A DNA stretch of 64,000 nt from Chitinophagales bacterium (lineage in GTDB: Bacteria > Bacteroidota > Bacteroidia > Chitinophagales > CAIODY01). The stretch's first letter is position 1, and each line of letters starts with the position of its first letter. The stretch is taken from the NCBI GenBank assembly GCA_947449695.1, contig CANFST010000011.1, forward strand, positions 1 through 64,000. The letters are read 5' to 3'. Below the pieces are notes generated by a model. That model had not been told where the DNA came from. It saw nothing but the letters and a program-made list of their open reading frames with translations, and ran no database searches. Made by a program: the position numbers and the translations under genes. This document shows, one piece after another, positions 1 through 7,459 of this stretch.

Positions 1-190
1 TGCTGGGCGCATTGAATTATATGGGGAATCATTGCGAAAAAAATGGTCGAAAAATCAACCCAATTTATCAACTAAAAATATCTAATTTTACAACCACTAA
101 ATGCAACCTTTTTTTACATCAATTTTAACAACAACTTTTGGTGGTCAGTTTGCACCGAAAAAAGGTGGTCAGTTTGACCGAATTTTCCAC
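1..190 (+). mobile_element. Right end of an IS21-like insertion sequence
   Basis: The window opens inside an IS21-type element. Positions 2-85 keep the last codons of an IstB-like helper ATPase, followed by about 55 bp of non-coding sequence and two direct copies of GGTGGTCAGTTT at 140-151 and 164-175, spaced 24 bp apart. Multiple short repeats at each end are typical of IS21-family elements. The exact outer edge is uncertain; the motif TTTTCCAC ends near 190. The left end and IstA lie outside the window. Confidence 0.7.
2..85 (+). CDS. istB: IstB-like IS21 helper ATPase, C-terminal tail (partial)
   Basis: The open frame enters at the window edge and stops at TAA 83-85, giving 27 residues. 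The tail contains GRIELYGESLRKKW, which closely resembles the conserved IstB C-terminus (RIELKGESMRKK). IstB is the AAA+ helper that works with the IstA transposase in IS21 transposition. The bulk of the protein, including the ATPase motifs, lies outside the window, so activity cannot be judged. The call is supported by the IS21-like terminal repeats just downstream. Confidence 0.7.
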   Translation, partial: AGRIELYGESLRKKWSKNQPNLSTKNI

Positions 191-271
191 AGAAATGTAA
201 AAGGCAATAAAATTGGATTTTGCAAAATATGCTCAAATATAATTCGAAACGTTATGTAACAGAACTAAAAG

Positions 272-1222
272 ATGAATCAACAATATTCAATATTATCAAT
301 AATAACTTTTAAAGAACGTGCTATTACTCCAGAGATATTAATGGTTGCTAGCTTTATTTTCTTTATAGTTATGTTTATATTGAAAAGAAAGAGGTTATTA
401 TATTTTAAAGAAAATGGTTTTTTCTTTACATCCAAAAGGTACATTTCAACAATTGTTTGTCTTTTTGTAGCTGTACCTGTTACAAATAATTTTCTACTAA
501 TTGGATTATTTCATTTATATCTTAAAGGAGGGTACGATTTCAAGTATTTTCTATTCTTTATAATAACACTTGTTTATGATTTCTACTTAATTGGAATTAC
601 CCTTAATGATAAGGATGTCGCTTATGTTAACTTTCTTTTTTTTAAAATTAAATTCAGTATTATTAAAAGCATCTACTATTACTCACGAATAATCTACTAT
701 TCTTTTTGCATATTTTCAACTTTAATAACATTACCCTTTAATGGTTTATATGCTTATGCTTACATATCGTCTAGTTCATTTTTTGGGGGGGGGGTGATGA
801 ATAATAATCCTTGGGAAATTTCTGAACCAAAACAAACTATTAGAGAGCTAAAAATTTATTCTGTAAATGAACGAGAATTAATCAACAACCATGATGTAAA
901 AACTGTAATTACAAAAGATAGGTTTTGCATTTTACAAAAAGTTTGTTATGTGGACTTTTCAAAAGCACTAGATAATATTGATTTGTCTAAACCAAACTAT
1001 TTATCCAATAATGATACTGTGGCACTTGATGGCAGAATTGAGGCACAATACCAGACTCCTCCCAATAATCTTTATTTGATTTTTAATAAAACAAAAAATG
1101 AGTTTTGGATCGTTCAAAATGACTATAAAAAAATACTTAAAGCAGGCTATGCTTACGCCGCAAATAATTGTTTCGAATATCAATTAAATAGTACTAAAAT
1201 TATAACAAAATTTAAAGATTAA
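272..1222 (+). CDS. Hypothetical multi-pass membrane protein with a G10 tract
   Basis: A 316-residue protein I do not recognise. The N-terminal half has about four or five hydrophobic segments (roughly residues 20-38, 54-75, 86-108, 118-140, 140-165). The second half (from about residue 180) is soluble and polar. Between them, bases 785-794 are ten consecutive G residues encoding Gly-Gly-Gly; in the present length the frame stays open, but gain or loss of one G would cut the protein near residue 175. It sits directly downstream of the IS21 end and is isolated from the gldC group by a palindrome-rich gap. Base use is as AT-rich as its neighbours. Confidence 0.6.
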   Translation: MNQQYSILSIITFKERAITPEILMVASFIFFIVMFILKRKRLLYFKENGFFFTSKRYISTIVCLFVAVPVTNNFLLIGLFHLYLKGGYDFKYFLFFIITLVYDFYLIGITLNDKDVAYVNFLFFKIKFSIIKSIYYYSRIIYYSFCIFSTLITLPFNGLYAYAYISSSSFFGGGVMNNNPWEISEPKQTIRELKIYSVNERELINNHDVKTVITKDRFCILQKVCYVDFSKALDNIDLSKPNYLSNNDTVALDGRIEAQYQTPPNNLYLIFNKTKNEFWIVQNDYKKILKAGYAYAANNCFEYQLNSTKIITKFKD

Positions 1223-1240
1223 ATACAATGGGATTACCAC

Positions 1241-1278
1241 TCCGTCAACCTTGATGTTCTCCGTCAACCTTGATGTTC
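1241..1278. repeat. Tandem duplication, 2 x 19 bp
   Basis: The 19-bp sequence TCCGTCAACCTTGATGTTC occurs twice without interruption at 1241-1259 and 1260-1278, immediately before the palindrome cluster. Confidence 0.9.
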
Positions 1279-1355
1279 TGTCGAGTTTGCAACTCGACAA
1301 ATGTAATAGACGATTTCAAATCGTCTATTAAAAATACCGAGTTACAAACTCGGTA
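1279..1355. repeat. Cluster of three perfect palindromes
   Basis: Three perfect hairpins follow one another. They are 1279-1299 (9-bp stem TGTCGAGTT, 3-nt loop), 1305-1329 (12-bp stem AATAGACGATTT around one C) and 1335-1355 (9-bp stem TACCGAGTT, 3-nt loop). Stems 1 and 3 share the core CGAGTT/AACTCG. The remainder of the gap up to gldC (1356-1631) shows no gene. Compact palindromes of this type in intergenic DNA resemble REP elements mobilised by Y1 transposases, but no element-specific consensus was tested. Confidence 0.75.
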
Positions 1356-1631
1356 GAACAAAAAAACAAATTCACTAACTACCGCAGATATATCATCGCT
1401 GAATCGGATTATTCACGAATAAATATTTTTTTGGGGTTCGTCAGTTCGCATTGGTTGTGTGCAAGCCGTTTAGAAGAGAAAAGCATTATATACCATCAAT
1501 GAAAGTCAGTTTGTTTACCTAGCTTTTTTATAATTCCTGTTCAATATTTCAAGAATCTCACAAATCTTTTTTAATGAAAGGTATTCATTTCCATTTTTCA
1601 ATTTTTATATGGCGATAATAATTTGATAGCT

Positions 1632-1639
1632 TACATTTG
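1632..1639 (+). promoter_or_regulatory. Promoter -7 box of gldC
   Basis: TACATTTG matches the Bacteroidota -7 consensus TAnnTTTG exactly and lies 22 nt before the ATG at 1662. No clear -33 TTG is visible. Confidence 0.6.
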
Positions 1640-1661
1640 CGCCACAAATCAAACCTATTAC

Positions 1662-1994
1662 ATGGCGAATCAAATCATTTTTGATATAGAATTGGATAAA
1701 CAACAAATGCCCGAAAAAATCACTTGGCAAGCATCGCAAGCTGGAAACCAGCCTCAGGACTGCAAAGCCATGATGGTATCACTTTGGGATGGTAATGCAA
1801 AACAAACTTTAAAAATTGATTTATGGACAAAAGAAATGCCTGTAGAAGAAATGAATTTATATTTTTATCAAACCCTGCATACCATGGCTGATACTTTGAA
1901 ACGCTCTACTGGCAATGAAGAAGCAGCAATGAATATGAAACAGTTTGCAAACCTGTTTGGGGAAAATACGGGCGTTGTTAAAAAAATTTCCTAA
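1662..1994 (+). CDS. gldC: Gliding motility protein GldC
   Basis: A 110-residue cytosolic protein matching the GldC family in length and in motifs such as KIDLWTKEMPVEEMN and the C-terminal FANLFGE. GldC is linked to gliding motility/T9SS in Bacteroidota; its molecular role is poorly defined. The open frame extends upstream to a TTG at 1623, but that overlaps a perfect -7 box at 1632-1639, so I place the start at ATG 1662 (MANQIIF). It is followed by the OmpH/Skp-like gene after 22 nt, so the two may be cotranscribed. GldJ, another gliding protein, lies about 50 kb away. Confidence 0.88.
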   Translation: MANQIIFDIELDKQQMPEKITWQASQAGNQPQDCKAMMVSLWDGNAKQTLKIDLWTKEMPVEEMNLYFYQTLHTMADTLKRSTGNEEAAMNMKQFANLFGENTGVVKKIS

Positions 1995-2016
1995 TTAACT
2001 TTCAATAAATAATAGC

Positions 2017-2598
2017 ATGAAAAATTTATCAATCGTATTAAATTTGGTGTTAGCAATAGCAGTAGCAGTGCTTTATTATCTGCATTTCAAATCACCAACA
2101 TCAGGCAGCAAAACATCTTCCCTTAATTTAAAAGATGTTCATATAGCCTATATCAACACCGATACACTTTTAGAACATTATGATTTTTTTGTGAAAACAA
2201 AAAATGAATTAAAAGCTGAAGAAGAAACCAACTCAGGTTCTTTGAATGCGCAAGCTAATTCGTTACAACGTGAGTATGAAGAAGCACAATCAAAAGTATC
2301 GAGTATGACTGCATCACAAGCCCAATCGGTTCAGGAAAGTCTTCAACGCAAACAACAAGCATTGATGCAACGCAAAGAAGAATTGCAGGATGCTTATGGA
2401 AAAAAATTGCAAGACATGAATGATATGTTAGCTACCAAAATTCATGATTATTTAAAAACCTATAACAAAGAAAAAAAGTTTGATTACATACTTGGGTATC
2501 AAAAAGGTAGTGGAATTTTATTTGCCAAAGACGAATTGGATGTAACGCCGGAAGTGCTGAAAGGCATGAATGAAACCTATAGCAAAGAGAAAAAATAA
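2017..2598 (+). CDS. OmpH/Skp family periplasmic chaperone-like protein
   Basis: A 193-residue protein with an N-terminal hydrophobic helix (about residues 5-23; signal anchor or signal peptide), then the family signature IAYINTDTLLEHYDF at about 43-57. A long charged coiled coil follows (about 60-150), and a C-terminal segment YILGYQKGSGILFA. This order fits the OmpH/Skp family of trimeric jellyfish-shaped chaperones that carry outer-membrane proteins across the periplasm. There is no cleavage site as clear as in classical Skp, so it may stay anchored in the inner membrane. It lies between gldC and cmk on the same strand with gaps of 22 and 18 nt. Confidence 0.8.
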   Translation: MKNLSIVLNLVLAIAVAVLYYLHFKSPTSGSKTSSLNLKDVHIAYINTDTLLEHYDFFVKTKNELKAEEETNSGSLNAQANSLQREYEEAQSKVSSMTASQAQSVQESLQRKQQALMQRKEELQDAYGKKLQDMNDMLATKIHDYLKTYNKEKKFDYILGYQKGSGILFAKDELDVTPEVLKGMNETYSKEKK

Positions 2599-2616
2599 TC
2601 TTTCCATCTCCGTTTT

Positions 2617-3357
2617 ATGAGCAAAAAAATAATTGTAGCTATTGATGGTTTTTCGAGTTGTGGAAAAAGCACAGTGGCAAAGCAATTAGCTCAAAAACTC
2701 AACTACATCTATGTTGATTCGGGTGCGATGTATCGTGCCGTAACGCTTTATTTTTTGCGCAATCATATAGATATTGATAACGAAAAAATGGTGATGGAAG
2801 CACTGCAAAAAATTCATATTCACTTCGAGTTGAATGTAAAATCTGTTCCTGAAATTTGTTTGAATAATGTAAATGTGGAACAAGAAATCAGAACGATGGA
2901 AGTGAGCAGTTTTGTTTCACCAGTCAGCACTATCAAAACTGTGCGACAAGCTATGGTAGCGCAACAAAGAAAAATTGGTGCAACAAAAGGCGTAGTGATG
3001 GATGGCAGAGATATTGGTACAACTGTGTTTCCGGATGCAGAACTAAAAATATTTCTGACGGCTTATCCTATGATTCGTGCTAGAAGACGTTATGAAGAAT
3101 TGCATAATAAAGGTGTAGAAGTAACTTTGGATGAAGTGATTCACAACCTGGCCGAACGAGACAGGATTGATTCAACACGTGAAGAAAGTCCATTGCGAAA
3201 AGCTACCGATGCTGTGGAAGTGGACAACAGTAATCTCACTCCTGATGAGCAATTGCATTTGTTATATGAACTAACCGAAATGGTTGAAACCAAAGAATTG
3301 AGTTGGGGTAAAAAACAACTAGAAGTAGAAAAATTTTTGGTAAAGAAAAAGTTTTAA
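2617..3357 (+). CDS. cmk: Cytidylate kinase
   Basis: A 246-residue cytosolic NMP kinase that phosphorylates CMP/dCMP to the diphosphate with ATP. The P-loop GFSSCGKST is at residues 11-19, followed by the CMP kinase motif DSGAMYRAVT. Further motifs are VVMDGRDIGTTVFPDAELK (substrate binding) and the lid ERDRIDSTREESPL. Length is slightly above that of E. coli Cmk. The start at ATG 2617 comes 18 nt after the OmpH-like gene, and no separate promoter is visible. Confidence 0.95.
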   Translation: MSKKIIVAIDGFSSCGKSTVAKQLAQKLNYIYVDSGAMYRAVTLYFLRNHIDIDNEKMVMEALQKIHIHFELNVKSVPEICLNNVNVEQEIRTMEVSSFVSPVSTIKTVRQAMVAQQRKIGATKGVVMDGRDIGTTVFPDAELKIFLTAYPMIRARRRYEELHNKGVEVTLDEVIHNLAERDRIDSTREESPLRKATDAVEVDNSNLTPDEQLHLLYELTEMVETKELSWGKKQLEVEKFLVKKKF

Positions 3358-3378
3358 CAATTTAATTCACTCGTTCTA

Positions 3379-4860
3379 TTAAAAAATTTCAACCGCTTTA
3401 TCGATCATCGGTTTTATTTCGCTGATATGAATTCTGTCTTGTGTCATGGCATCACGATGACGAACCGTAACCGTTTGGTCTTGCAAGGTTTGATGGTCAA
3501 CGCAAATACAGAACGGAGTTCCTAAAGCATCCATACGGCGGTAACGTTTGCCTATGGTATCTTTTTCTTCGTAGAAAATGTTGAAATGCTTACGCAAACT
3601 GTCAGCAATTTCTTTCGCTGTTTCTGGCAACCCATCTTTTTTCATCAATGGCAAAATAGCAGCTTTGTAAGGTGCTAAAATAGCTGGCAAGTGCAATACA
3701 CTGCGGCTATCAGTTGTACCATCTTCTTTAGGTAAAATTTGCTCTTCAAATGCATTGCTTAATGTCAATAAGAACAATCTGTCTAATCCAACTGATGTTT
3801 CTACTACATACGGAACGTAGTTGCCATAAGGTTTTCCGGTTTCAGGGTTTACGTCATTGTCAAAATACTGCATTTTCTTTTTACTGAATGCTTCATGCTG
3901 TTTCAAATCGAAATCAGTACGACTATGAATGCCTTCCACTTCTTTGAATCCAAACGGAAACTCAAACTCTATATCCACCGCAGCGTTGGCGTAGTGAGCT
4001 AATTTTGTGTGGTCATGAAAGCGCAATTTATTTTCAGGAATGCCTAAGCTTTTGTGCCAAGCCATACGCTTTTGTTTCCATAAATTGTACCATTCCATTT
4101 CGCTGCCCGGGCGAACAAAAAACTGCATTTCCATTTGTTCAAACTCTCTCATTCGGAAAATAAACTGACGGGCAACAATTTCATTGCGGAAAGCTTTTCC
4201 TGTTTGAGCAATACCAAAAGGAATTCTCATTCTGCCTGTTTTTTGCACGTTAAGGAAATTTACAAAAATTCCTTGTGCAGTTTCTGGTCGCAAATAAATA
4301 GTATCGCTGTCATCAGCCACCGAACCCATTTGTGTGCTGAACATCAAATTGAATTGACGAACATCTGTCCAGTTGCCATTACCAGCGATTGGACAAATTA
4401 TTTTTTCAGAAGTTAATAATTCATTCAATCCTTTAAAATCAGATGCAGTTAACAATGCATCCATTTTAGCAATTAAATTTTTAGCATCATCTACTTTTCC
4501 TTCGGCTTCTAATTTTGCTGCTTTATCTTCAATCAAAACATCTACTCTGTAGCGTTTCTTTGAATCTTTATTATCAACCATTGGGTCGCTGAAACTATCC
4601 ACATGTCCGCTGGCTTTCCAAGTGGTTGGGTGCATAAAAATAGCTGCATCAATGCCCACAATATTATCGTGCATTTGCACCATCGATTTCCACCAGTAAT
4701 CACGAAGATTGCGGCGCAGCTCAACGCCAGCCTGACCATAATCATAAACGGCAGCTAAGCCATCATAAATTTCACTGCTCGGAAACACAAAGCCATATTC
4801 TTTTGCATGACTGATAATATTCTGAAAATGATTTTCTACTGAAGTATTTGTATTGCTCAT
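3379..4860 (-). CDS. glyS: Glycyl-tRNA synthetase, homodimeric class II type
   Basis: A 493-residue class II synthetase charging tRNA-Gly, of the single-chain alpha2 type rather than the bacterial alpha2beta2 GlyQS. Visible features are the early WWKSMVQ segment, YLRPETAQGIFVNF and class II motif 2 (TGKAFRNEIVARQFIFRMRE). The motif 3 region is VVETSVGLDRLFLL, and the C-terminal anticodon-binding domain includes GKRYRRMDALGTPFCI. A TTG at 4872 could extend the frame by four codons, but it is part of a perfect -7 box (TATCTTTG, 4877-4870), so the start is ATG 4860. That leaves only a few nucleotides of leader. Confidence 0.95.
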   Translation of the reverse strand: MSNTNTSVENHFQNIISHAKEYGFVFPSSEIYDGLAAVYDYGQAGVELRRNLRDYWWKSMVQMHDNIVGIDAAIFMHPTTWKASGHVDSFSDPMVDNKDSKKRYRVDVLIEDKAAKLEAEGKVDDAKNLIAKMDALLTASDFKGLNELLTSEKIICPIAGNGNWTDVRQFNLMFSTQMGSVADDSDTIYLRPETAQGIFVNFLNVQKTGRMRIPFGIAQTGKAFRNEIVARQFIFRMREFEQMEMQFFVRPGSEMEWYNLWKQKRMAWHKSLGIPENKLRFHDHTKLAHYANAAVDIEFEFPFGFKEVEGIHSRTDFDLKQHEAFSKKKMQYFDNDVNPETGKPYGNYVPYVVETSVGLDRLFLLTLSNAFEEQILPKEDGTTDSRSVLHLPAILAPYKAAILPLMKKDGLPETAKEIADSLRKHFNIFYEEKDTIGKRYRRMDALGTPFCICVDHQTLQDQTVTVRHRDAMTQDRIHISEIKPMIDKAVEIF

Positions 4861-4869
4861 AATTGGCGG

Positions 4870-4877
4870 CAAAGATA
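4870..4877 (-). promoter_or_regulatory. Promoter -7 box of glyS
   Basis: TATCTTTG on the minus strand is a perfect TAnnTTTG match, with only 9 nt between it and the ATG at 4860. The mRNA is therefore predicted to have almost no leader. It also contains the TTG that would otherwise look like the start codon. Confidence 0.65.
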
Positions 4878-5003
4878 ATTTTTGGAACGATGAATTGAGA
4901 ATTTTGAAATGCTTTTAATATTTCAATCATTTAACAAATGATAAAACTTTACTTTAAATAAAATATTTAACACCTACACCTAAAAAAATATTGAGCAAAA
5001 CAA

Positions 5004-5606
5004 CTACAGTTTTTTTCTTCCGACAGGCACAAATGCCTTACCAAAACCAACTTTCCAATGCATTGTATCTGGGTTATAGGCAGTTTTAAAGATCTTTGCT
5101 TTCAAAGCAAATTGCTCTTCTTCAGTCCAGTTGCGAATAACATAACTAAAATGATTTTTGCTTTGAAAAAAATTACTTATTGTATTAAACGCTGGATTTT
5201 TTATGGTATCAGAATTGGCAACCACAGATGCCATCACTGTTCTGTTATTTGCGGCAGTATCCAATACAAAAGTTGATAAATAAGTTGGTAAATCTGCTAA
5301 TCTAATTTCGGTAAAATCAGTTGGTAAAAGTTTTAATTGAGGCGGTTTAGTGAAATTTATTTTTTCGTTTTTATTGATTTTCACAAATCGTTGATGCAAA
5401 AAAATCTGATTATCGGTTAACACAAAATTGAACTGCCCATAAAAAAACAAAATAGAAAAATCCTGCTGATAGCGCCGTGTAAATGTTTCTTGCTGATGAT
5501 GTGGGATAATATAAAGAATATCCTTTTCATCTTTTTTTTGCGAAACAGATACACAACTCCAGCAAAAGAATTGCAGCAAAACAATAAATAGAATTGTCTT
5601 TATCAT
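5004..5606 (-). CDS. Hypothetical secreted protein or lipoprotein
   Basis: A 200-residue protein with a hydrophobic N-terminus (residues 3-17) ending in FFCWSC. Cysteines are present where a lipobox would be expected, but W at -2 and C at -3 fit it poorly. It may be a lipoprotein or a plain secreted protein. The body is a mix of short beta-like segments with no motif I recognise. It has its own perfect -7 box 10 nt upstream, stands alone between glyS and the LRR gene, and ends about 125 nt from the glyS promoter. Confidence 0.6.
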   Translation of the reverse strand: MIKTILFIVLLQFFCWSCVSVSQKKDEKDILYIIPHHQQETFTRRYQQDFSILFFYGQFNFVLTDNQIFLHQRFVKINKNEKINFTKPPQLKLLPTDFTEIRLADLPTYLSTFVLDTAANNRTVMASVVANSDTIKNPAFNTISNFFQSKNHFSYVIRNWTEEEQFALKAKIFKTAYNPDTMHWKVGFGKAFVPVGRKKL

Positions 5607-5616
5607 AGCACTTGCG

Positions 5617-5624
5617 CAAAAGTA
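5617..5624 (-). promoter_or_regulatory. Promoter -7 box of the 5004-5606 gene
   Basis: TACTTTTG on the minus strand is a perfect -7 match with 10 nt to the ATG at 5606, again implying a very short leader. Confidence 0.55.
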
Positions 5625-5708
5625 GTTTATAATTTCAATTTGAAATCAGCAAGGTGAATTCTGTATTAAATCGAGTAGTTAAACGTATTAAAACCAATAT
5701 ATATAGTA

Positions 5709-5716
5709 TATTTTTG
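5709..5716 (+). promoter_or_regulatory. Promoter -7 box of the LRR gene
   Basis: TATTTTTG is a perfect TAnnTTTG match with 11 nt to the ATG at 5728. Confidence 0.55.
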
Positions 5717-5727
5717 CAAAAGTAAAC

Positions 5728-6741
5728 ATGTATAAATACCTCATCATATTGTTTCTTGGTTTTGTACCGTTTTTTTTAAAAGCCCAACATAGCTTAAATA
5801 AGAAAACGCACTACTACGATAATGTGAACAGGTATAACGATTTGCAAAAAGCTTTACAACACAAGGCCGACGCGAAAGAATTATCCTTAAGTGGTATAGA
5901 TAATTTGCCTCCAGAATTTTACGAACTTACTCATTTAACCAAATTAACAATCCGTCATGGATTAAATAAAATTGACGATAGAATTGAAAATTTTCGTTCG
6001 CTGGAAATTTTAAATTTGATAGATGTGAATTTAACCAAGTTGCCAATTGAGATTAAATTTTGCAGCAACTTACGAGAAATAAGAATCCTGAACAGCAAAC
6101 TAGATGAACTTCCGAAAGAATTATTCGAATTGCCCAGATTACAGATTTTAGTTTTAAAAAACAATCAGATTACCAGATTGCCTTGCGATTTTGAAGACAA
6201 TTATTCGCTGAAAGAACTAAATTTAAAATTTAACAAAATCAGTATCTTCCCTGATTGTATGCAACGGCTATACAATCTCGAATCACTTTATTTATCGGGC
6301 AATCCGTTAGGATTGATTCAAGGAAAATTCAACATGGACAAAGGTTTTAGAAATCTTAGAACTTTATCAATGAGCGACTGCCAGTTAGAAAGCATACCCA
6401 CTGAATTAACCAAAAACATTTCTTATTTAGATTTATCGAGTAACAAAATTAAAGACATCACTTTTGACGATGTTCAAAATATGTCGAAGGTTACTTTTTT
6501 AAGTTTAGAAAACAATCCACTTACTTATTTAGATGAAGCAGTATTACAAATTCATAGTTTATCAACTTTGCAAATTGATATGAATGATGAAATTGCTGAT
6601 GCATTGTTTATGTCAAGCCGAATTTGTGTATCGTATGTTGGCAGAAGCTACCATCGAAGGCTTGAAGAAGTTTCAGCCTGCGGCAAGAAAAAAGGCATGA
6701 TTGTAGTTTTTTTATATGAACCAATAAAAAAACAAAAATAA
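5728..6741 (+). CDS. Secreted leucine-rich repeat protein
   Basis: A 337-residue protein with a signal peptide (hydrophobic residues 3-17, cut after KAQ at about 20) and about nine leucine-rich repeats between residues 45 and 300. Examples are LREIRILNSKLDELP, LQILVLKNNQITRLP and LKELNLKFNKISIFP, with the LxxLxLxxNxLxxLP pattern. LRR solenoids usually bind proteins; here the partner is unknown. There is no lipobox, transmembrane segment or T9SS sorting domain, so it is probably periplasmic or exported by another route. It has its own promoter and is not obviously part of an operon. Confidence 0.8.
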   Translation: MYKYLIILFLGFVPFFLKAQHSLNKKTHYYDNVNRYNDLQKALQHKADAKELSLSGIDNLPPEFYELTHLTKLTIRHGLNKIDDRIENFRSLEILNLIDVNLTKLPIEIKFCSNLREIRILNSKLDELPKELFELPRLQILVLKNNQITRLPCDFEDNYSLKELNLKFNKISIFPDCMQRLYNLESLYLSGNPLGLIQGKFNMDKGFRNLRTLSMSDCQLESIPTELTKNISYLDLSSNKIKDITFDDVQNMSKVTFLSLENNPLTYLDEAVLQIHSLSTLQIDMNDEIADALFMSSRICVSYVGRSYHRRLEEVSACGKKKGMIVVFLYEPIKKQK

Positions 6742-6814
6742 GTTCCAGCCAATTAGTTATAATTACCAGAGCAAGTACATTACAACATTTATTTTAGTTA
6801 GTTCTTAAAAAGAA

Positions 6815-6822
6815 TATCTTTG
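6815..6822 (+). promoter_or_regulatory. Promoter -7 box of the PepSY-like gene
   Basis: TATCTTTG, a perfect -7 match, lies 19 nt before ATG 6842. Confidence 0.6.
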
Positions 6823-6841
6823 ATATTAAATTTTTAAACAA

Positions 6842-7273
6842 ATGAAAAAAATAATTTTAATCGTAGGTTGTGTTGTGAGTTCACTTTTTGCGCAAGCTCA
6901 AAAAATTAAAGAAGCAGATGTACCACAATCTGTGAAAGGCAGATTCAGTGCTTTGTTCACAGAAGCAAAAAACATTAAGTGGGAAAATGAATCTGGAAAT
7001 TTTTCGGCTGCATTTAACCAGAATGGAAATGAAATGGCAGCTTTGTTTGCTCCCAACGGACAATGCTTGCAGACAGAAAAAGAAATAAAACTTAACGAAT
7101 TGCCTTTATCAGTGATGCAGTATGTCGAAAAAAGATTAAACAATAAAAAAATAAAAACAGCATCAAAAATAACTGATGCCAAAAGTACTTCAAGCTATAA
7201 AATTGAAGTTGGTAATGAATATTTTCTTTTTGATACCAGCGGCAAATATTTAAGAACACTGAAAGCAAACTAA
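6842..7273 (+). CDS. PepSY-like secreted protein
   Basis: A 143-residue protein with a clear signal peptide (MKKIILIVGCVVSSLFAQAQ). The two halves look alike: each starts with a helix of the type VPQSVKGRFSALF or LPLSVMQYVEKRL and continues into beta strands (IKWENESGNFSAAF; SYKIEVGNEYFLFD). This is the layout of the PepSY-like domain (the 'putative beta-lactamase-inhibitor-like' family), common in small periplasmic proteins of Bacteroidota with no firm function. It is a single-gene unit with its own -7 box. Confidence 0.72.
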   Translation: MKKIILIVGCVVSSLFAQAQKIKEADVPQSVKGRFSALFTEAKNIKWENESGNFSAAFNQNGNEMAALFAPNGQCLQTEKEIKLNELPLSVMQYVEKRLNNKKIKTASKITDAKSTSSYKIEVGNEYFLFDTSGKYLRTLKAN

Positions 7274-7317
7274 ACACAAAAAGAATAGCAAACATTTTTT
7301 CAGCGTTAGTAATTAAT

Positions 7318-7325
7318 TACCTTTG
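7318..7325 (+). promoter_or_regulatory. Promoter -7 box of tRNA-Ser
   Basis: TACCTTTG, a perfect -7 match, ends 17 nt before the first base of the tRNA. Confidence 0.6.
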
Positions 7326-7342
7326 GCAACTCAAAAATAAAT

Positions 7343-7429
7343 GGAGAGTTGTCCGAGTGGTTGAAGGAGCACGCCTGGAAAGTGTGTATACTCGAAAGTG
7401 TATCAAGAGTTCGAATCTCTTACTCTCCG
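7343..7429 (+). tRNA. tRNA-Ser (anticodon GGA)
   Basis: The acceptor stem GGAGAGT (7343-7349) pairs with ACTCTCC (7422-7428), with discriminator G at 7429. The anticodon stem CACGC/GTGTG closes the loop CTGGAAA with anticodon GGA at 7377-7379, which reads UCC/UCU. A long variable arm (about TATACTCGAAAGTGTATC) marks a class II tRNA, as expected for serine. The T-arm contains GTTCGAATC. No CCA is encoded. Confidence 0.95.
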
Positions 7430-7459
7430 CTTTAACTGACTTAATTAGTTTAATTTTTC

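Noticed and set aside
3379-3400. Terminator between cmk and glyS
   Set aside because: The short gap 3358-3378 has no stem-loop; the two convergent genes end without a visible intrinsic terminator.
4861-4872. glyS starting at TTG 4872
   Set aside because: The TTG is the end of a perfect -7 box (TATCTTTG), so it would not be in the mRNA; ATG 4860 is used instead.
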